DNA from: Teratosphaeria epicoccoides
Lineage: Eukaryota; Ascomycota; Dothideomycetes; Mycosphaerellales; Teratosphaeriaceae
NCBI GenBank assembly: GCA_021401465.1
Contig: JADDMT010000160.1
Span: forward strand, 1 to 55,951
Reading direction: 5' to 3'
DNA length: 55,951 nucleotides
Shown in pieces: positions 1-11,606 of this stretch. Made by a program: the position numbers and the translations under genes. Under the pieces are notes generated by a model that searched no databases, had not been told where the DNA came from, and worked only from the letters and a program-made list of their open reading frames with translations. Each line of letters begins with the position of its first letter. The first letter of the stretch is position 1.

Positions 1-1
1 C

Positions 2-2113
2 GATGCTTCAAAATTCGCAATAGCCGCAATTATATCGCAGCTCTAGTCGCACGAAGGTAGTACGCGATAGTACCCGATTGCCTTCTAGTCGCGGAAGATG
101 CAGGGCGCTAAGCTTAACTACGAGACTTACGACTAAGAGCTTTTAGCTATTGTTGACGGCTTTAAGGAGTACCGACACTACCTCGAAGGCGCAGCGCACC
201 CTATTAAGGTACTTACTAACTATAACAACCTTCGCGGCTTCATGGGCGTGAAGTAGCTAAGTAGTCAGCAAGCAAGGTAGGCGACTTTCCTCGCTAGCTT
301 TAACTTCGTTATCTAGCATCGTTCTAGAAAGACGAATCCGGCTGACAGTCCTTCGCGACAACTAGACTACGACACTAGGGAAGAGGGTAACTAACAGCTT
401 CTCCCTACGCTACAAACGAAGCTTGCAGTTTAGGGCGGCGATCTGTCGTTAGCTCCTCTTGTAGGTCGACTGCGGGTCTAATAGGGCCTCACAGCCTCCG
501 CTAGTAACGAACCCTCCTATCTGGCAGTTGTGGCGACTATGTCTAGCTCGATCCATGCGGTAGTTAACCGGCTCACATATAGTGAGCATGCGATGTCTGA
601 AGAACCCTTTAAAGAAGTCTCGAGACTTATTCAGCAGTTGCAAGAGCGAGAACCGGAGTTGATTAATAAAGGTGTAGCCCTCTAGGGCACTACAGGCGGT
701 CCGAAGTACTAGACCAAGTTAGGCGACTTGTAGTACTTTGACAATAGGCTCTACGTACCTGCTAACCGCGCACTCTATTCGCAGCTCCTCCGTATTCATC
801 ATGACGATAAACTCGCGGGCCATTTTGGCGTAGAGAAGACGAACGCACTTCTCGGACGCAAATACTAGTAGCCTACGCTAGAACAGGATGTCTCTGACTA
901 TGTCAAATCCTGCCAGACATGCCAGATTAGCAAATCTCGGCGCTATCGCCCCTATAGCAATGCTTAGGCGCTCCTACTGCCAGAGAGACCATGGCAAGAC
1001 TTGACCATGGATTTCATTACCGATTTGCCGCTAGCAAAGTAGAAAGGCGATGTAGTTAATGCTGTCCTTGTAGTAGTCGACTGATACTCGAAGATGAATA
1101 TCTTCATCCTATGTACGAAAAAGTGCACAAGCGGCGAGCTTGCGCGGCTACTTCGCGACGAAGTCATATAGTGCTTTAGTGTCCCCCGAAGTATCCTATT
1201 AGATCGAGGTTCTGTCTTTACTAGTAAATACTAGCAAGAATTTGTGTTTGAAGCGCGTGTCAAGCACCGCCTAAGTACAGCATTCTATCTACAGACTAAT
1301 AGTCAGACTAAACGTATAAACTAGACTCTTGAGTAGTACCTTTAGTGCTACTACGCTAAGAACCAGGATGCCTAGGCTGACGCAATTCCTATGGCGGAAT
1401 TTGCAGTCAATAACAGCGTGCATGCTACTATGCGCATGTCGCCATTTTAGATTCTCTATGGCTTTGATCCGGAAATACACCTAGAACCGCCTCGGGACGA
1501 GTCTTCTGAGGAGAGGGTGCCAGCCGCCGCGGAATCAGCGCGGCGTATGCGCGAGGTACATTCGATGCTAATAGAACACTAGAAAAAGGCCTCAGAATCC
1601 CAGATTAAACATAATAACACCTGTGCTAAACCGATGTAGTACGTAGTTAGTACGAAGGTATTACTGTCGACGAAGAATCTCAAGCTGAAACTTCCGAGCA
1701 AGAAGATGACGCCAAGGTTCGTCGGACCCTTCTAGATACGCGACGCGATAGGCTCGCAGGCATACCGGCTATCGTTGCCATCGTCGTATCGTGTGCACGA
1801 CGTCTTCTACGTATCTCTACTCGAACTATAGGTACAGCGCAAGGGCGAAGAGCCCGCGGACCCGATGCTAGTAGCAGAAGAGAACGAAGAGTAGGAAGTC
1901 GAGGGTATTAAGGACAGTATGCGGCGTAAGGGCGCAACGTACTATCTAGTAAAGTAGAAAGGATACCTACCTAAGTACACATAATAGGTTCCGGCCGAAG
2001 ACTGCAAGAACGCTCCGGAAGCTATTCATGAATTCGAAGAGCGGAGGAGGCGTGAGTAGGGCTTAAGAAGGTCGATTCGTAGGAAGATGAGGGTTCCGGA
2101 GCAGAATTCTTAA
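2..2113 (+). pseudogene. A1 pol 3' part: RNase H, integrase, chromodomain
   Basis: One reading frame runs from base 2 to a TAA at 2111-2113 and is interrupted only by RIP-type TAG/TAA codons. It opens in RNase H (DASKFAIAAI near 2-31; ELLAIVDGF near 150). The integrase follows: a zinc-binding segment with CQTCQ near 910, LTMDFITDLP near 1002, LLDRGSVFTS near 1200, and the region of the catalytic Glu near 1330. The GPY/F-like module KKMTPRFVGPF lies near 1700. The C-terminus is a chromodomain (EVEGIKD at 1895; TYYLVK-KGYLPKYT near 1940), which in chromoviruses targets integration to modified histones. The stop could itself be RIP-made; the frame might originally have run on to overlap the antisense gene. 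Confidence 0.93.
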
Positions 2114-2253
2114 CACATGTATGTAGCGCATGACGCGCGAAGCGACAACGAGAAGCAAACGCCCTACTTATACATCATTAATGCCTAAAGGCACACCTAG
2201 AATAAACCTAAGAAGAACAAGAGACATGCTCGGATTAGCTTCGTAGCTAATGC

Positions 2254-3750
2254 TTAGTGACTACTAGTCGGGGGCTTCCTGACTAAACCCGAAGTAGGAG
2301 AGTCTTTCTTGTTATAGTCCGCTAGGGACTGCCTACCTGCACAGGGTCTACTAAACACCCCGAAGCGACTATGAGTAACGGGGGTAGCAACGCCACGAAG
2401 AGAGGCTAGCATCTTCTTCTTTAGTAGGTTGCGAGGGAGCTCGTCTTCGGAGCCTATAGTAGCCAGAGAACTAGCGACACCCTCACCGCGCCTAGTCGCG
2501 ACGACTACCTCATCCTTAGCATTAGAAGGCGAAGAGACTCGAGCGCGCTTGCGGCTGTCGCGCTTAGCCCTCGAGATCATCTTGCGCTTCTTGACATAAG
2601 TGTCGACCACATCATCGGACTCGGTGTCTCCCTTAGGCGCAACCGGTACGGTGACACTACAGCGCGAAGGGATCACGTTAGGACCGAAGGTATCCTGAAC
2701 GTCGTCATCCTCCTCATCCTCAAAGATCTGGCCTAGAGGCTTGTGCCTTAGCGTCTTGACGGACGTAGTGCGGGTCGCAAGCAGGGAAGGCTCGGCTTCC
2801 TCGTCGCTGACCTCAATTTCGGCCCTGGCCCTCTTCTTCTTCTTAGACAGTAGCGTCGAGGCGGCGTAGGCGGCGGCGCTACAATGTGTTAGCTGTACGC
2901 ACGCGACAGGATTCGAGTGAGTAACTTACGGCTTAGTCCTCAGGACCGGCTTAGAGGCAGGCTGCCTCTCGGTACGGCGCTAGGGCGTGGCCTTAGCGGC
3001 GGGAGCGGCGAATTGCTTAATGACCTTCTTGCGGATCATCCGCGTTTCGAAGTCATTGTCAATAGAGGCAAGGGCCCTGAGTTGCTGACGCTAACAGCTA
3101 GTCGGATACTTCTCGACGCTAACGTTAGCCTAGCGGAAAAGTCAGCATTTCATACTCGGAGGGTACCCGCACTATATGCGTACTATGGCGAAGGTCTCGA
3201 CCCTAACGGTTAGCACCTTCAAGATCTTCTAGACTAAGTCTGCGATTAGACCTAGACAAACGTTTTCGCCTGTTAGCAGAGAGTCAAAGCGAACACCGCT
3301 GTAAGAACAGTTAGCAGTCGCGGTAAAGCACGAGAGGGCGCTAAGCAGGTAGGCGAGTGCCTCGCGGAACTTAGCCTGTAGCCTGTTTATAGTCGGAGTG
3401 CCTTCGGCAATCCCCTTGTCGCGCGCACTCTAGAAGTCATCGATGTTATGGCAGAGCTAGTTGTACTCGCCATATACCTCTTCAGGGAGGTCTTGGCATT
3501 TTTGATGCTTGCCATTACAGTTGACACAATTGCAGTAGACACTGCCCTCATTAAACCCGCTAACGCAGATCTCGGCTACGCTTCGGTTAGTACAAGTCAC
3601 GCATACCTCGCGGGTAGGGGACGCCTTACTAACACGCGGAGGAGAGATGTGTGCAGCTTGGCTACTAAGGTTGTCGAGGCATCGTCGACATGAGCGACGA
3701 TCGCGGGCAGAGCAAGTAGCGTCGAACTTAGTCTGCAGCACATGAGCCAT
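2254..3750 (-). pseudogene. A1 antisense accessory gene, two exons, Cys-rich nuclear-type protein
   Basis: A gene runs opposite to pol from an ATG at 3750. Exon 1 (3750-2930) joins exon 2 (2878-2254) across a 51-bp intron; joined length is about 482 codons. Exon 1 carries a few RIP-type stops (TAG, and one TGA); exon 2 is fully open for 625 bases. The N-terminal part is Cys-rich. From CVTC it reads C-x2-C-x8-C-x12-C-x2-C-x6-C, close to a Zn2Cys6 cluster, with another CSARDRRSCRRC upstream. Exon 2 has basic stretches (SKKKKRARA; KKRKMISRAKRDSRKRARV) typical of nuclear localisation and an acidic patch (EDEEDDD). It converges on pol, whose stop is about 140 bp away. I do not recognise a named family. 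DNA binding is an inference from the Cys spacing. Confidence 0.75.
2879..2929 (-). other. Intron in the A1 antisense gene
   Basis: On the minus strand it begins GTAAGT, contains GCTAAC as a branch site (plus-strand 2888-2893) and ends TAG, for 51 bp. Splicing joins AAG-CC to C-GCC-GCC and keeps both flanking frames open. The same intron, same length, lies at 12235-12285 in copy A2. Confidence 0.82.
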
Positions 3751-4548
3751 TATAGCTGAGACGGGTTAATTGATCTTGATTGATTGATTGAAGAAGAAGG
3801 AGCTCTAGTACAGACCCGCAGACACGGCGAGGCGCAAGCTAAGCGAAGTAGGAGCGGAGGTTAATGTTAGTGTCTTAGAACAGGAAAGTTTAGGAAGCGA
3901 CGAGGTTTTTATACCCTCTAACAGCCCCCCTGTTACCTACCGCAACCGTTAAGCTAGTAACTCGAACTACATGCGCAGAGTACCTGCCTCTAGTTAACTT
4001 ACAAGGGGACCGAATGATGCAATAACGGATAACGCGGCCGTCACGCATGTGCGCCGACCGCACTTGTGCTAGCCTACTAGCATGGAAATGTGACGAGGCC
4101 CGCGCCAGGAGCGCGCTCCTGCCGTTTCGAGCGGCGCGCGTAGAGCGTCCGCGTACTTTCCTACTACCCCGAGGTTCTGCGACACGTTCTTCACGGTCAC
4201 GACTAAATAGGGACGGCCAAGCTACTTGGCGAGGCTGGCGCGCATGCTCGCCCTATAATTTCAAGGATTGACCGGAGTACGTACTCGTGGTTTCCTGATA
4301 TCTCGATCCGCATGTAAAGCGAAGGTGTTATGAAGCCGCCTAACATGTGACAGATTAAAACCCGCCCGAGTTAGCAGCCTCCGCCCTGCACTCGCTACGA
4401 AGGTGTTAAGGTGTACGCATGACATATGTTGCGCAGGCTATCTACCTATTTACCCTTGCGCGGTGTAAGCGTGCTATATCCCGTACCCTATATGTTCCGC
4501 GTGCGTCACTTAGTAAGGCTAGGGACATCCTCATAGGAGGAGGGGCAG
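3751..4548. other. A1 non-coding stretch between antisense start and 3' LTR
   Basis: About 800 bp with no convincing frame. By position it should contain the promoter and 5' UTR of the minus-strand gene. A TTGATTGATTGA-type tandem (3769-3792) sits just upstream of the antisense ATG. The last 16 bases before the LTR (4533-4548, rich in AGG) are the polypurine tract that primes plus-strand DNA synthesis. The same stretch in A2 is 13024-13793, interrupted there by a B element. Confidence 0.6.
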
Positions 4549-4908
4549 TGATACGGTTGATACTAGGGGACCATTTGAACCGCATGGGTTCTAATGGCCG
4601 CCCTTAGCATGCAGTGACCCTGCTACATATGGCAAGGGGGTCCTTCGTACATACGTTGGCTCGTATGTCGTCCGAGTAGGATCAGTTGTCGACGTAGGAC
4701 GCCCCCATGTCGCTGACCCTACGGTACCCCTACGGGGTTAGGCTCGGACATGCTTTCCCTAATTAAGGAGCGTCAGGGGTTATAAGCACCCTTAGCGCCA
4801 CCTCTGCGATAAGCAGAAAGCAGCGCTGTCTTGTACCTACTAAAAGGTCGGATTACTCTGTCACACTGCGAGATATTTTCATATTATATAGCACATACAT
4901 CTATATCA
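4549..4908 (+). repeat. A1 3' LTR (360 bp)
   Basis: It starts TGATACGG and ends CTATATCA. It matches the two A2 LTRs (5668-6056 and 31279-31668) except that it lacks their extra 29-30 bp near the middle. A TATA-like box (TATAAG, 4781-4786) is followed 30-35 bases later by AGAAAGCAG (4815-4823), the probable start of the transcript. Confidence 0.92.
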
Positions 4909-5048
4909 GTTATACTCTAACTTAGTACCTAGCGCTAGACAAGGCCTAAGGGGCTAGAGACTCTCTCTAAACTACTCTATGAAGAAGTCCTCTACGTCAT
5001 AATTAGTAACTAGATTAGTCAGATTATTGACATAAAGGAGCAGGTTAC
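4909..5048 (-). mobile_element. Fragment of a second F element (antisense-gene region)
   Basis: This 140-bp piece is the reverse complement of the F antisense ORF around 49041-49185 with only scattered C/T and G/A differences. It shows that F is itself repeated and that this copy lies in the opposite orientation. A1 cut it on the left and C0 on the right. Confidence 0.85.
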
Positions 5049-5667
5049 TAATATAGTATGTAACTAGTAGTTAATACATAGGTATATAGTAGTATATAGA
5101 GCCTCTATCTCTAAGTACAGAGTAAGGTCTGAAACTAATTACTACCTTTATTCTATTATGAAGCGCGGCGCATAATATACGCCTGTGTATGTCACGTGCG
5201 GCTTAGCTTACTAGTCTAGCTGCCTAAGCCTATAGGCTAGTTGTCTAGTATCATTTGCCCCCTTCTCCTATAAGGGTCGTCTTGACACTTAGATAGCTCC
5301 CTTCTTGCACTAAGCAAGATCGGATCCCTTGTAGTCTACACTATAAGTAGCTAGCCCCTTCTAGAACTTCCTTTGGCACTAGGGGCAGCCCTGTAAATTA
5401 TGCTAGAATTATGACTTATGTATTATGACTCTTTATGACTACATAAAGCATGCTACAAATGCGCTCGTTAGTTCTAATTAGCTCTAGCGTTAGTTGCTTG
5501 TAGTAACAGGGGGTTTATAGCTATAAGGAGCTTCTATAGCATAAATAGCACATAGGTATAAAGTCTGCCTTTTACATGTAGTAATCCTGACTTTCTTCAT
5601 TATATTAACTTCTAAACATGCCCCCTAAAGGTTCTAAAATTGCTGCTAGCGCCAAGCTAGCTACTCC
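5049..5667 (-). mobile_element. Element C0: 3' end of a C-family chromovirus
   Basis: It has a 205-bp C LTR (5049-5253), the polypurine tract read in reverse, the non-coding stretch upstream of the antisense gene, and the first codons of that gene. It breaks at 5667 where the A2 LTR begins. Relative to the C4 copy (52737 on) it is collinear up to the insertion point in the antisense gene. The left flank is gttac. Confidence 0.88.
5618..5667 (+). pseudogene. C0 antisense gene, N-terminal fragment
   Basis: ATG at 5618 opens the MPPKGSKIAAS frame also found in C1, C2 and C4. It is cut after about 16 codons by the A2 5' LTR. Its orientation is opposite to the C0 pol strand, as in the complete copies. 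Confidence 0.8.
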
Positions 5668-6056
5668 TAATACGGTTAATACTAGGGGGCTATTAGAGCT
5701 GCATAGGTTCTAATGCCTGCCCTTAGCATGTAGTGACCCTACTACATGTAAAAGGGGGTCCTTTGTATATATGTTAGCTTATATGTCGTCTAAGTAGGAT
5801 TAATGCTTAACGTAGGATGCTACTACGCTGCTAACCCTATAGTACCCCTACAGGGGCTTCATGACCCCATAGTACCTCTACGGGGTTAGGCTTAGACATG
5901 CTTTCCCTAATTAAGAGGCGTTAGGGGTTATAAGTACCTCTAGCGCTACCTCTGCAATAAGCAGAAAGTAGTGCTATCTTGTACCTACTAAAAGGTCAGA
6001 TTACTCTGTCATACTATGAGATATTTTCATATTATATAGTATATACATCTATATTA
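5668..6056 (+). repeat. A2 5' LTR (389 bp)
   Basis: It starts TAATACGG (TGATACGG in A1, one RIP change) and ends CTATATTA. It contains a duplicated GTACCCC/GTACCTC segment near 5840-5890 that A1 lacks. The internal region begins at 6057. Confidence 0.92.
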
Positions 6057-6059
6057 GTT

Positions 6060-6068
6060 CTGCTTTCT
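6060..6068 (+). promoter_or_regulatory. Candidate self-priming primer-binding site of family A
   Basis: CTGCTTTCT starts 3 bases after the 5' LTR and is the exact reverse complement of AGAAAGCAG in the A1 LTR (4815-4823), about 30 bases after a TATA box. No TGG-type tRNA primer site is seen. Tf1/sushi-type elements prime reverse transcription by folding back the 5' end of their own mRNA. The match here is 9 nt. Confidence 0.55.
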
Positions 6069-6330
6069 CCCCCCTGCTTTGTAGTCTAGTAGAGAATACT
6101 ATAATATGTCTAGAGTACTACGAACTTATAACTAACACGTAGTAAGTACTATCCTAAGTACCTATAATAGCAAAGCTAGCCTAAGTAACTAGCCTGTAGG
6201 AGTACCCCCTACAAGTAACACTACATTAAACGACAGTTCTGCTAGAGGCTAATTACGTAGCGGACAAGGCAATTTATCCCTTATATAGGGACCGCAGCTA
6301 ACCCTAACTATTAACCTAGCCCTTATAGCC

Positions 6331-7387
6331 ATGATTATTAACTAGGTCGCAAACTAGCTTGCAAACTAGAGCTAAAGCCGCAACCCTTCTAGTAGCGACA
6401 ATAGTAAGGACGACAAAGACGTCGCTATAAGTAGTACTAATAAACTAGCAGATGAAGAAACCTAGCAAGATTTTATGCTAGGGACCTACAAAGATAACAT
6501 ACTAGCAGGCGTAGATCCTCTGCATGTGCCTGCAAATGTAGTGCCTGAATTTAGGCTATAACAGGCTAACTAGGAGGCAGTCGTAACGCACGTAACCTGA
6601 AGCCGTTTAAGGGAGACACCTTAAAGGAGGCTCGAATTTTCTTATAGGCGTGTAAGGCAGTTTTCGTGCTTAACCTATGCGGATATGCTATAGAGGGCAA
6701 ACAGGTCGCCTTTAGTATAATGTAGCTTAAAGAGGATAAGGAACCTCGTAACAATTAGCATGAGCGGTATAACCTTATACAAGTCTACGACAGAACGTAT
6801 ATGTAGGCAGACTTTTGCTAGTTCTATGTCGACTAGGTCGAGGATCTAGGGAACCGCGCCCTTACTATGTCTATCGAGTATAAGAAGGCTAAGCAGAGGA
6901 AGGGGCAAACTACCTCTAGCTTTGCTACCTATCTCGCTATACTCGAGAGACAGATACTACCCTATACTAAGACGTAACGCGTGTAGCACTTACTTATTAA
7001 GCTTGATAACAATCTTCAGAACATAATCATGACTTTCTATGAACTTCTGACAACTCGGCAAGACCTTGTGTCCCTTACGACATGTATAGAGATTACCTTG
7101 AAGCAAAATAGACAATTAAGTAGCAAGGATAATAAGCGTCTAAGCCCTGAAGACCTACTAAAGGGCCGCTATTACAAGCGCCCTAAGAGTCAAGTCTAAC
7201 GCGGCAGTCTATTCTAGAGGGTCAAACCTTCTAAGCCTAAGGATAGTAGCAAGAAGCCTCTAAGTAGCTACTACATCTGTAGAGCGAAGGACTACTAGGT
7301 AGCTTGCTATCCTAAACGAAGTAGTAGGAAGAAGGTAAACAAGGTGTCTAAAACCTCCATAGAGGGGAAGCAAAAGAAGGACAAGGC
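6331..7387 (+). pseudogene. A2 gag (capsid and nucleocapsid), broken
   Basis: ATG at 6331 opens a Gln- and Ser-rich N-terminus (IINQVANQ). A frameshift near 6560-6590 leads into the capsid-type sequence (LKPFKGDTLKEARIF; ADFC-FYVD) seen in retrotransposon Gag. Near 7266-7315 is a decayed CCHC zinc knuckle: tyrosines replace the first Cys and the His, as expected from TGC to TAC and CAC to TAC changes. The frame is then cut by the solo B LTR. The minus-strand copy A3 repeats this region. Confidence 0.82.
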
Positions 7388-7807
7388 TGTCATAAGGGTA
7401 GGTGCTAATAGCAGGAAGGGGATTAGGTGTTAGACTCGCAGAGTAGTAAAGAATATCGATAATAGCAATTAACCTTGTAACTAACTATCCCCCTAGAGGA
7501 GAGGATTAAAATTAAGCACGAAGCTCCTAACTACCTGTCCTAAAGCCATCCCTATATACTAGAGAGACAGGGCAGTTCTGTTAGATCTGTTAACAGACCT
7601 GTTAGACCTATGTCTATAGATCTGTAGACTAACCCTACAGATCTAGGTATCTGTCCTTACGTAACAGATCCTTTCTCCTGTGTAAGCCTGTAGATCTGTA
7701 GACTAACCCTATAGATCTAGGTGTCTGTCCTTACGTGACAGATCCCTTCTTCTATGCATGTGTTATGACTTAGGCTATAGTGCTTGTGACTTATAACATT
7801 CATGATA
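7388..7807 (-). repeat. Solo LTR of family B (420 bp)
   Basis: It starts TGTCATAAGG and ends TTCATGATA. Both sides carry a perfect AAGGC duplication (7383-7387 and 7808-7812). A full B element inserted in A2 and was later reduced to one LTR by LTR-LTR recombination. Orientation is assigned from the other B copies, whose LTRs read this way when pol is on the minus strand. Confidence 0.93.
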
Positions 7808-10800
7808 AAGGCTAAGGTAACTAAATAGCTACCGCGGGTGTCTAAGCTATCTGTTACTAATAGTGTAGACTTGTGGCCTGCCTAGCGCCTATCTAGTACG
7901 ATCCGAGTTAATAGCTCGCTTAAGCTAGTAGACTACATGTTAGATGACCTTGCGGAAGTTAACGTGATACCCTAGCGGCTAATCGTATAGCTTGGTTTAA
8001 AGCTAATTCTAGGAGCCCTAGTGCCTACTATGAAGTCCTTTTAGGGCGAAGGCGTAGTAGCTTAAGGCGCGTATAATGTACGCCTCTAACTTGCGGACTC
8101 TTTAGGAGAAGAGCGTAAGACTAACAAAGTCTTCTATGCTAAAGACGTTCCTAATAAGGAGCTCCTACTAGGTCGCCCTTAGCGCTACAAGCAGGGAGTC
8201 GTTAGTAATAGAGCTACTAATAATTAGTTCTATAGGTCTATAGGCGAAGTCCCTATAGTAAGGATACGTGACGCACATAGCTTCTACAAGGACATGAAGA
8301 AAGTCTAATGTGTATATGCGGTCCGCATATAGAACGTCAAGGAAGACGTTACCCTTCTGCCTGAGTTAGAGGAATACGCCGATATTTTCGACGTAGAGGC
8401 TGCGGCCTATGCCTAGGCCCTAGACGCGGAGCATGCGATTAACCTCAAGGAGGGTTACAATCCTCCGTATTAACCTCTATATCCTATGTCGGAATCCTAG
8501 CTTAAAACACTTCGAGACTATCTCTACAAAGCGTAAAAGAACGCGTAGATCCGACGAAGTAATAGCGAGGCTAGAGCGTTAGTAATGTTCGTCCTAAAGA
8601 AGGATAACATGCTCCGCCTATACGTTAATTATAGGGGCCTTAACGTAGTAACCTAGAAGAACCGCTACCCCCTACTACTTATTAGCGAGACGCTTGACCG
8701 CCTTAGTACGCTGCTATCTTCTTGTCTATTAACTTGAAGGATGCCTACTACTAGATACCTATCCGAAAGGGCGACGAGTAGAAGACTACATTCTAAACGT
8801 AGTATAGATACTTCGAGTATATAGTAATGCTATTTAGATTAACTAACGTACTAGTAACTTTCTAGGTATATATTAATAGGGCCCTAGCCAGCCTCGTTGA
8901 CACCTGCTACGTAGTATATTTAGACGATATACTAGTCTACTCTAACTTGAAGGAGGAGCTCTAAAGATAGTACTCGAATAACTCCGTAAGTTCACTCTGT
9001 ATACAAACCTAAAGAAGTGCTCATTCCTTACAGACAGGATTAAGTTCCTTGGATATATCGTCTTAACAGAAGGAGTTATCATAGATAACTGAAGGGTGTC
9101 TGTAATCACAGAGTAGCTGTAGCTAACTACTCTCTAAGAAGTACAGGTGTTTCTAGGATTTACTAACTTCTACCGCAGATTCATATAGTCCTATTCGAAG
9201 ATCGTGGCTCCTCTTACGGCCCTTGCAAAGGGCGCGATTTAAGGTAAAAAGCTAGGGATAGTACTTTAGGAGGAGGCTTAGAGCAAGGCTTTCTCTAGAC
9301 TTAAAGTAGCTTTTTAAACTACGCCTATACTTTAGCACTTTAACCCTACTACGAAGATCCGAATAGAGACTAATGCTTTAAAGTTCGTAATAGCCGCAAT
9401 TATATCGTAGCTCTAGGCGCACGAAGGTAGTACGTAATAGTACCTAATTGCCTTCTAGTCATAGAAGATGCAGGGCGCTAAGCTTAATTACAAGACCTAC
9501 GACTAAGAGCTTTTAGCTATAATCTACAGCTTTAAGGAGTACCGACACTACCTTAAAGGCGTAGCGTACCCTATTAAGGTACTTACTAACTATAACAACC
9601 TTCGCGGCTTCATAGGCGTAAAGCAGCTAAGTAGTCGGCAACTAAGGTAGGCGACTTTCCTCGCTAGCTTTAACTTCGTTATCTAGCATCGTTCTAGGAA
9701 GACAAACCTAGCTGACAGTCCTTTACGACAACTAGACTACGACACTAGGGAGTAGGGTAACTAATAGCTCCTCCCTACACTGCAGACGAAGCTTGTAGTT
9801 TAGGGTAGCGACCTGTTATTAGCTCCTCTTGTAGGTTAACTACAGGCCTAATAGGGCCTTATAGCCTCCGCTAGCGATGAACCCTCCTATCTAGTAGTTA
9901 TGACAACCATGTCTAGCTCGATCCGTGCGGTAGTTAACTAGCTTATATATAGTAAGCATGCGATGTTTAAAGAACCCTTTAAAGAAGTCTCGAGACTTAT
10001 TTAGCAGTTACAAGAGCAAGAACTAGAGTTAATTAATAAGGGTATAGCCCTCTAGGATACCGCAGGTAGTCTAAAGTACTAGACTAAGTCTAGCGACTTG
10101 TAGTACTTTAATAATAGGCTCTACATACCTGCTAATCATGCACTCTATTTGCAGCTCCTCTGTATTCATCATGACAATGAACTTGCAGGTCATTTTAGCG
10201 CAGAGAAGACAAATACGCTTCTTAGACGTAAATACTAGTAGCTGATACTAGAACAGGACGTGTCTAACTATGTCAAATCCTACTAGACATGCTAGATTAG
10301 CAAGTCTCGGCACTATTACCCCTATGGTAATGCTTAGGCGCTCCTACTACTAGAGAGACTATGGCAAGACTTAACCATGGATTTTATTACTAATTTGCTG
10401 CTAGCAAAGTAGAGAGGTAATATAGTTAATACTGTCCTTATAGTAGTTAACTAATACTCGAAGATAAATGTCTTCATCCTATGTACAAAAAAGTGCACAA
10501 GTAGCAAGCTTGCGCGACTACTTCGTGACAAAGTTATATAGCGCTTTAGTATACCCCGAAGTATTCTATTAGATCAAGGTTCTGTCTTTACTAGTAAATA
10601 CTAGCAAGAATTTGTGTTTAAGGCGCATGTTAAGTAACGCCTAAGTATAGTATTCTATCTACAGACTAATAGTTAGACTAAACGTATGAACTAGACTCTT
10701 AAGAAGTACCTCTAGTACTACTACGCTAAGAACTAGGATGCCTAGGCCGACGTAATTCCTATAGCGGAATTTGTAGTTAATAATAGCATGTACGCTACTA

Positions 10801-11463
10801 TGCGTATGTCGCTATTTTAGATTCTTTTTAGCTTTAATCCGGAAATACACCTAGAACCGCCTTAGGACAAGTCGTCTAAGGAGAAGCGTAGCGTATACAT
10901 AAGGTATATTCCGTACTAATAGAATACTAGAAAAAGGCCTTAGAATCCTAGATTAAACATAATAACGCCTGTGCTAAACTAATGTAATACGTAGTTAGTA
11001 CAAAGGTGTTACTATTAACAAAGAATATTAAGCTTAAACTTCCAAGTAAGAAGATGACGCTAAGGTTTGTCGGACCCTTCTAGATACATGATGCGATAGG
11101 TTCGCAGGCGTACTAGCTATTATTGCTATTGTCATATCATGTGCATAATGTCTTCTACGTATCTCTACTTAAACTATAGGTATAGCGCGAGGGCGAAGAG
11201 CCTATAGACCTAATGCTAGTAGCAGAAGAGAACGAAGAGTAGGAAGTTAAGGGTATTAAGGATAGTATATAGCGTAAAGGCGTAACGTACTATCTAGTAA
11301 AGTAGAAAGGATACCTGCCTAAGTACACATAATAGGTTCTAGCCGAAGACTACAAGAATGCCCTAGAAGCTATTTATGAGTTCGAACAGTAGAGGAGGCG
11401 TAAGCAGGGCTTAAGAAGGTTAATTTATAGGAAGATAAGAGTTTCGGAGTAGAGTTCTTAATA
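7808..11463 (+). pseudogene. A2 pol: PR, RT, RNase H, integrase, chromodomain, broken
   Basis: This is the remainder of the A2 polyprotein after the solo LTR. It has a protease-like stretch near 7860-8200, then RT with the YLDD active site intact at 8917-8928 inside VVYLDDILVYS. RNase H is near 9370-9750. Integrase follows (zinc-binding region near 10180-10300, core near 10370-10700, GPY/F near 11050), and a chromodomain near 11240-11410. Many Trp and Gln codons are TAG or TAA, and there are frame changes in the RT/RNase H interval. RIP load is visibly heavier than in A1: GTCGAC at 465-470 of A1 is GTTAAC here. Confidence 0.9.
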
Positions 11464-11606
11464 CGCATATGTAGCGCATAACGCGCAAAGTAATAACGAG
11501 AAACAAACGCCCTACTTATACATCATTAATGCTAAAAGGCACACCTAGAATAAACCTAAGGAAGAGAAAACAAGTAACATGCTTAGACTAGCTTTGTAGC
11601 TAGTAC

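Larger units (their letters stand above)
1..4908 (+). mobile_element. Element A1: 3' half of a Ty3/gypsy chromovirus
   Basis: This is the right-hand part of a gypsy LTR retrotransposon, cut by the window edge inside RNase H. In order it holds RNase H, integrase and chromodomain on the plus strand, an antisense spliced gene (3750 to 2254), a non-coding stretch, a polypurine tract (4533-4548) and the 3' LTR (4549-4908). It is less mutated than copy A2, so it is the best template for this family in the window. The right flank is gttat, inside a fragment of the F element. The 5' flank and 5' LTR are outside the window. Confidence 0.93.

Noticed and set aside
964..1167. Short minus-strand ORFs over pol regions (such as 449-643, 964-1167, 6566-6754, 23919-24158, 44146-44370)
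   Set aside because: They are shadows of conserved RNase H, integrase or gag sequence on the other strand, with no independent support.
2917..3213. Plus-strand ORF of 98 codons
   Set aside because: It overlaps exon 1 of the A1 antisense gene, which has consistent Cys spacing, an intron and a second copy; the plus-strand frame is broken in A2.
4047..4607. Small ORFs in the A1 pre-LTR region as possible host genes
   Set aside because: No homologous open frame in the A2 counterpart, no recognisable motif, and position in non-coding element sequence.
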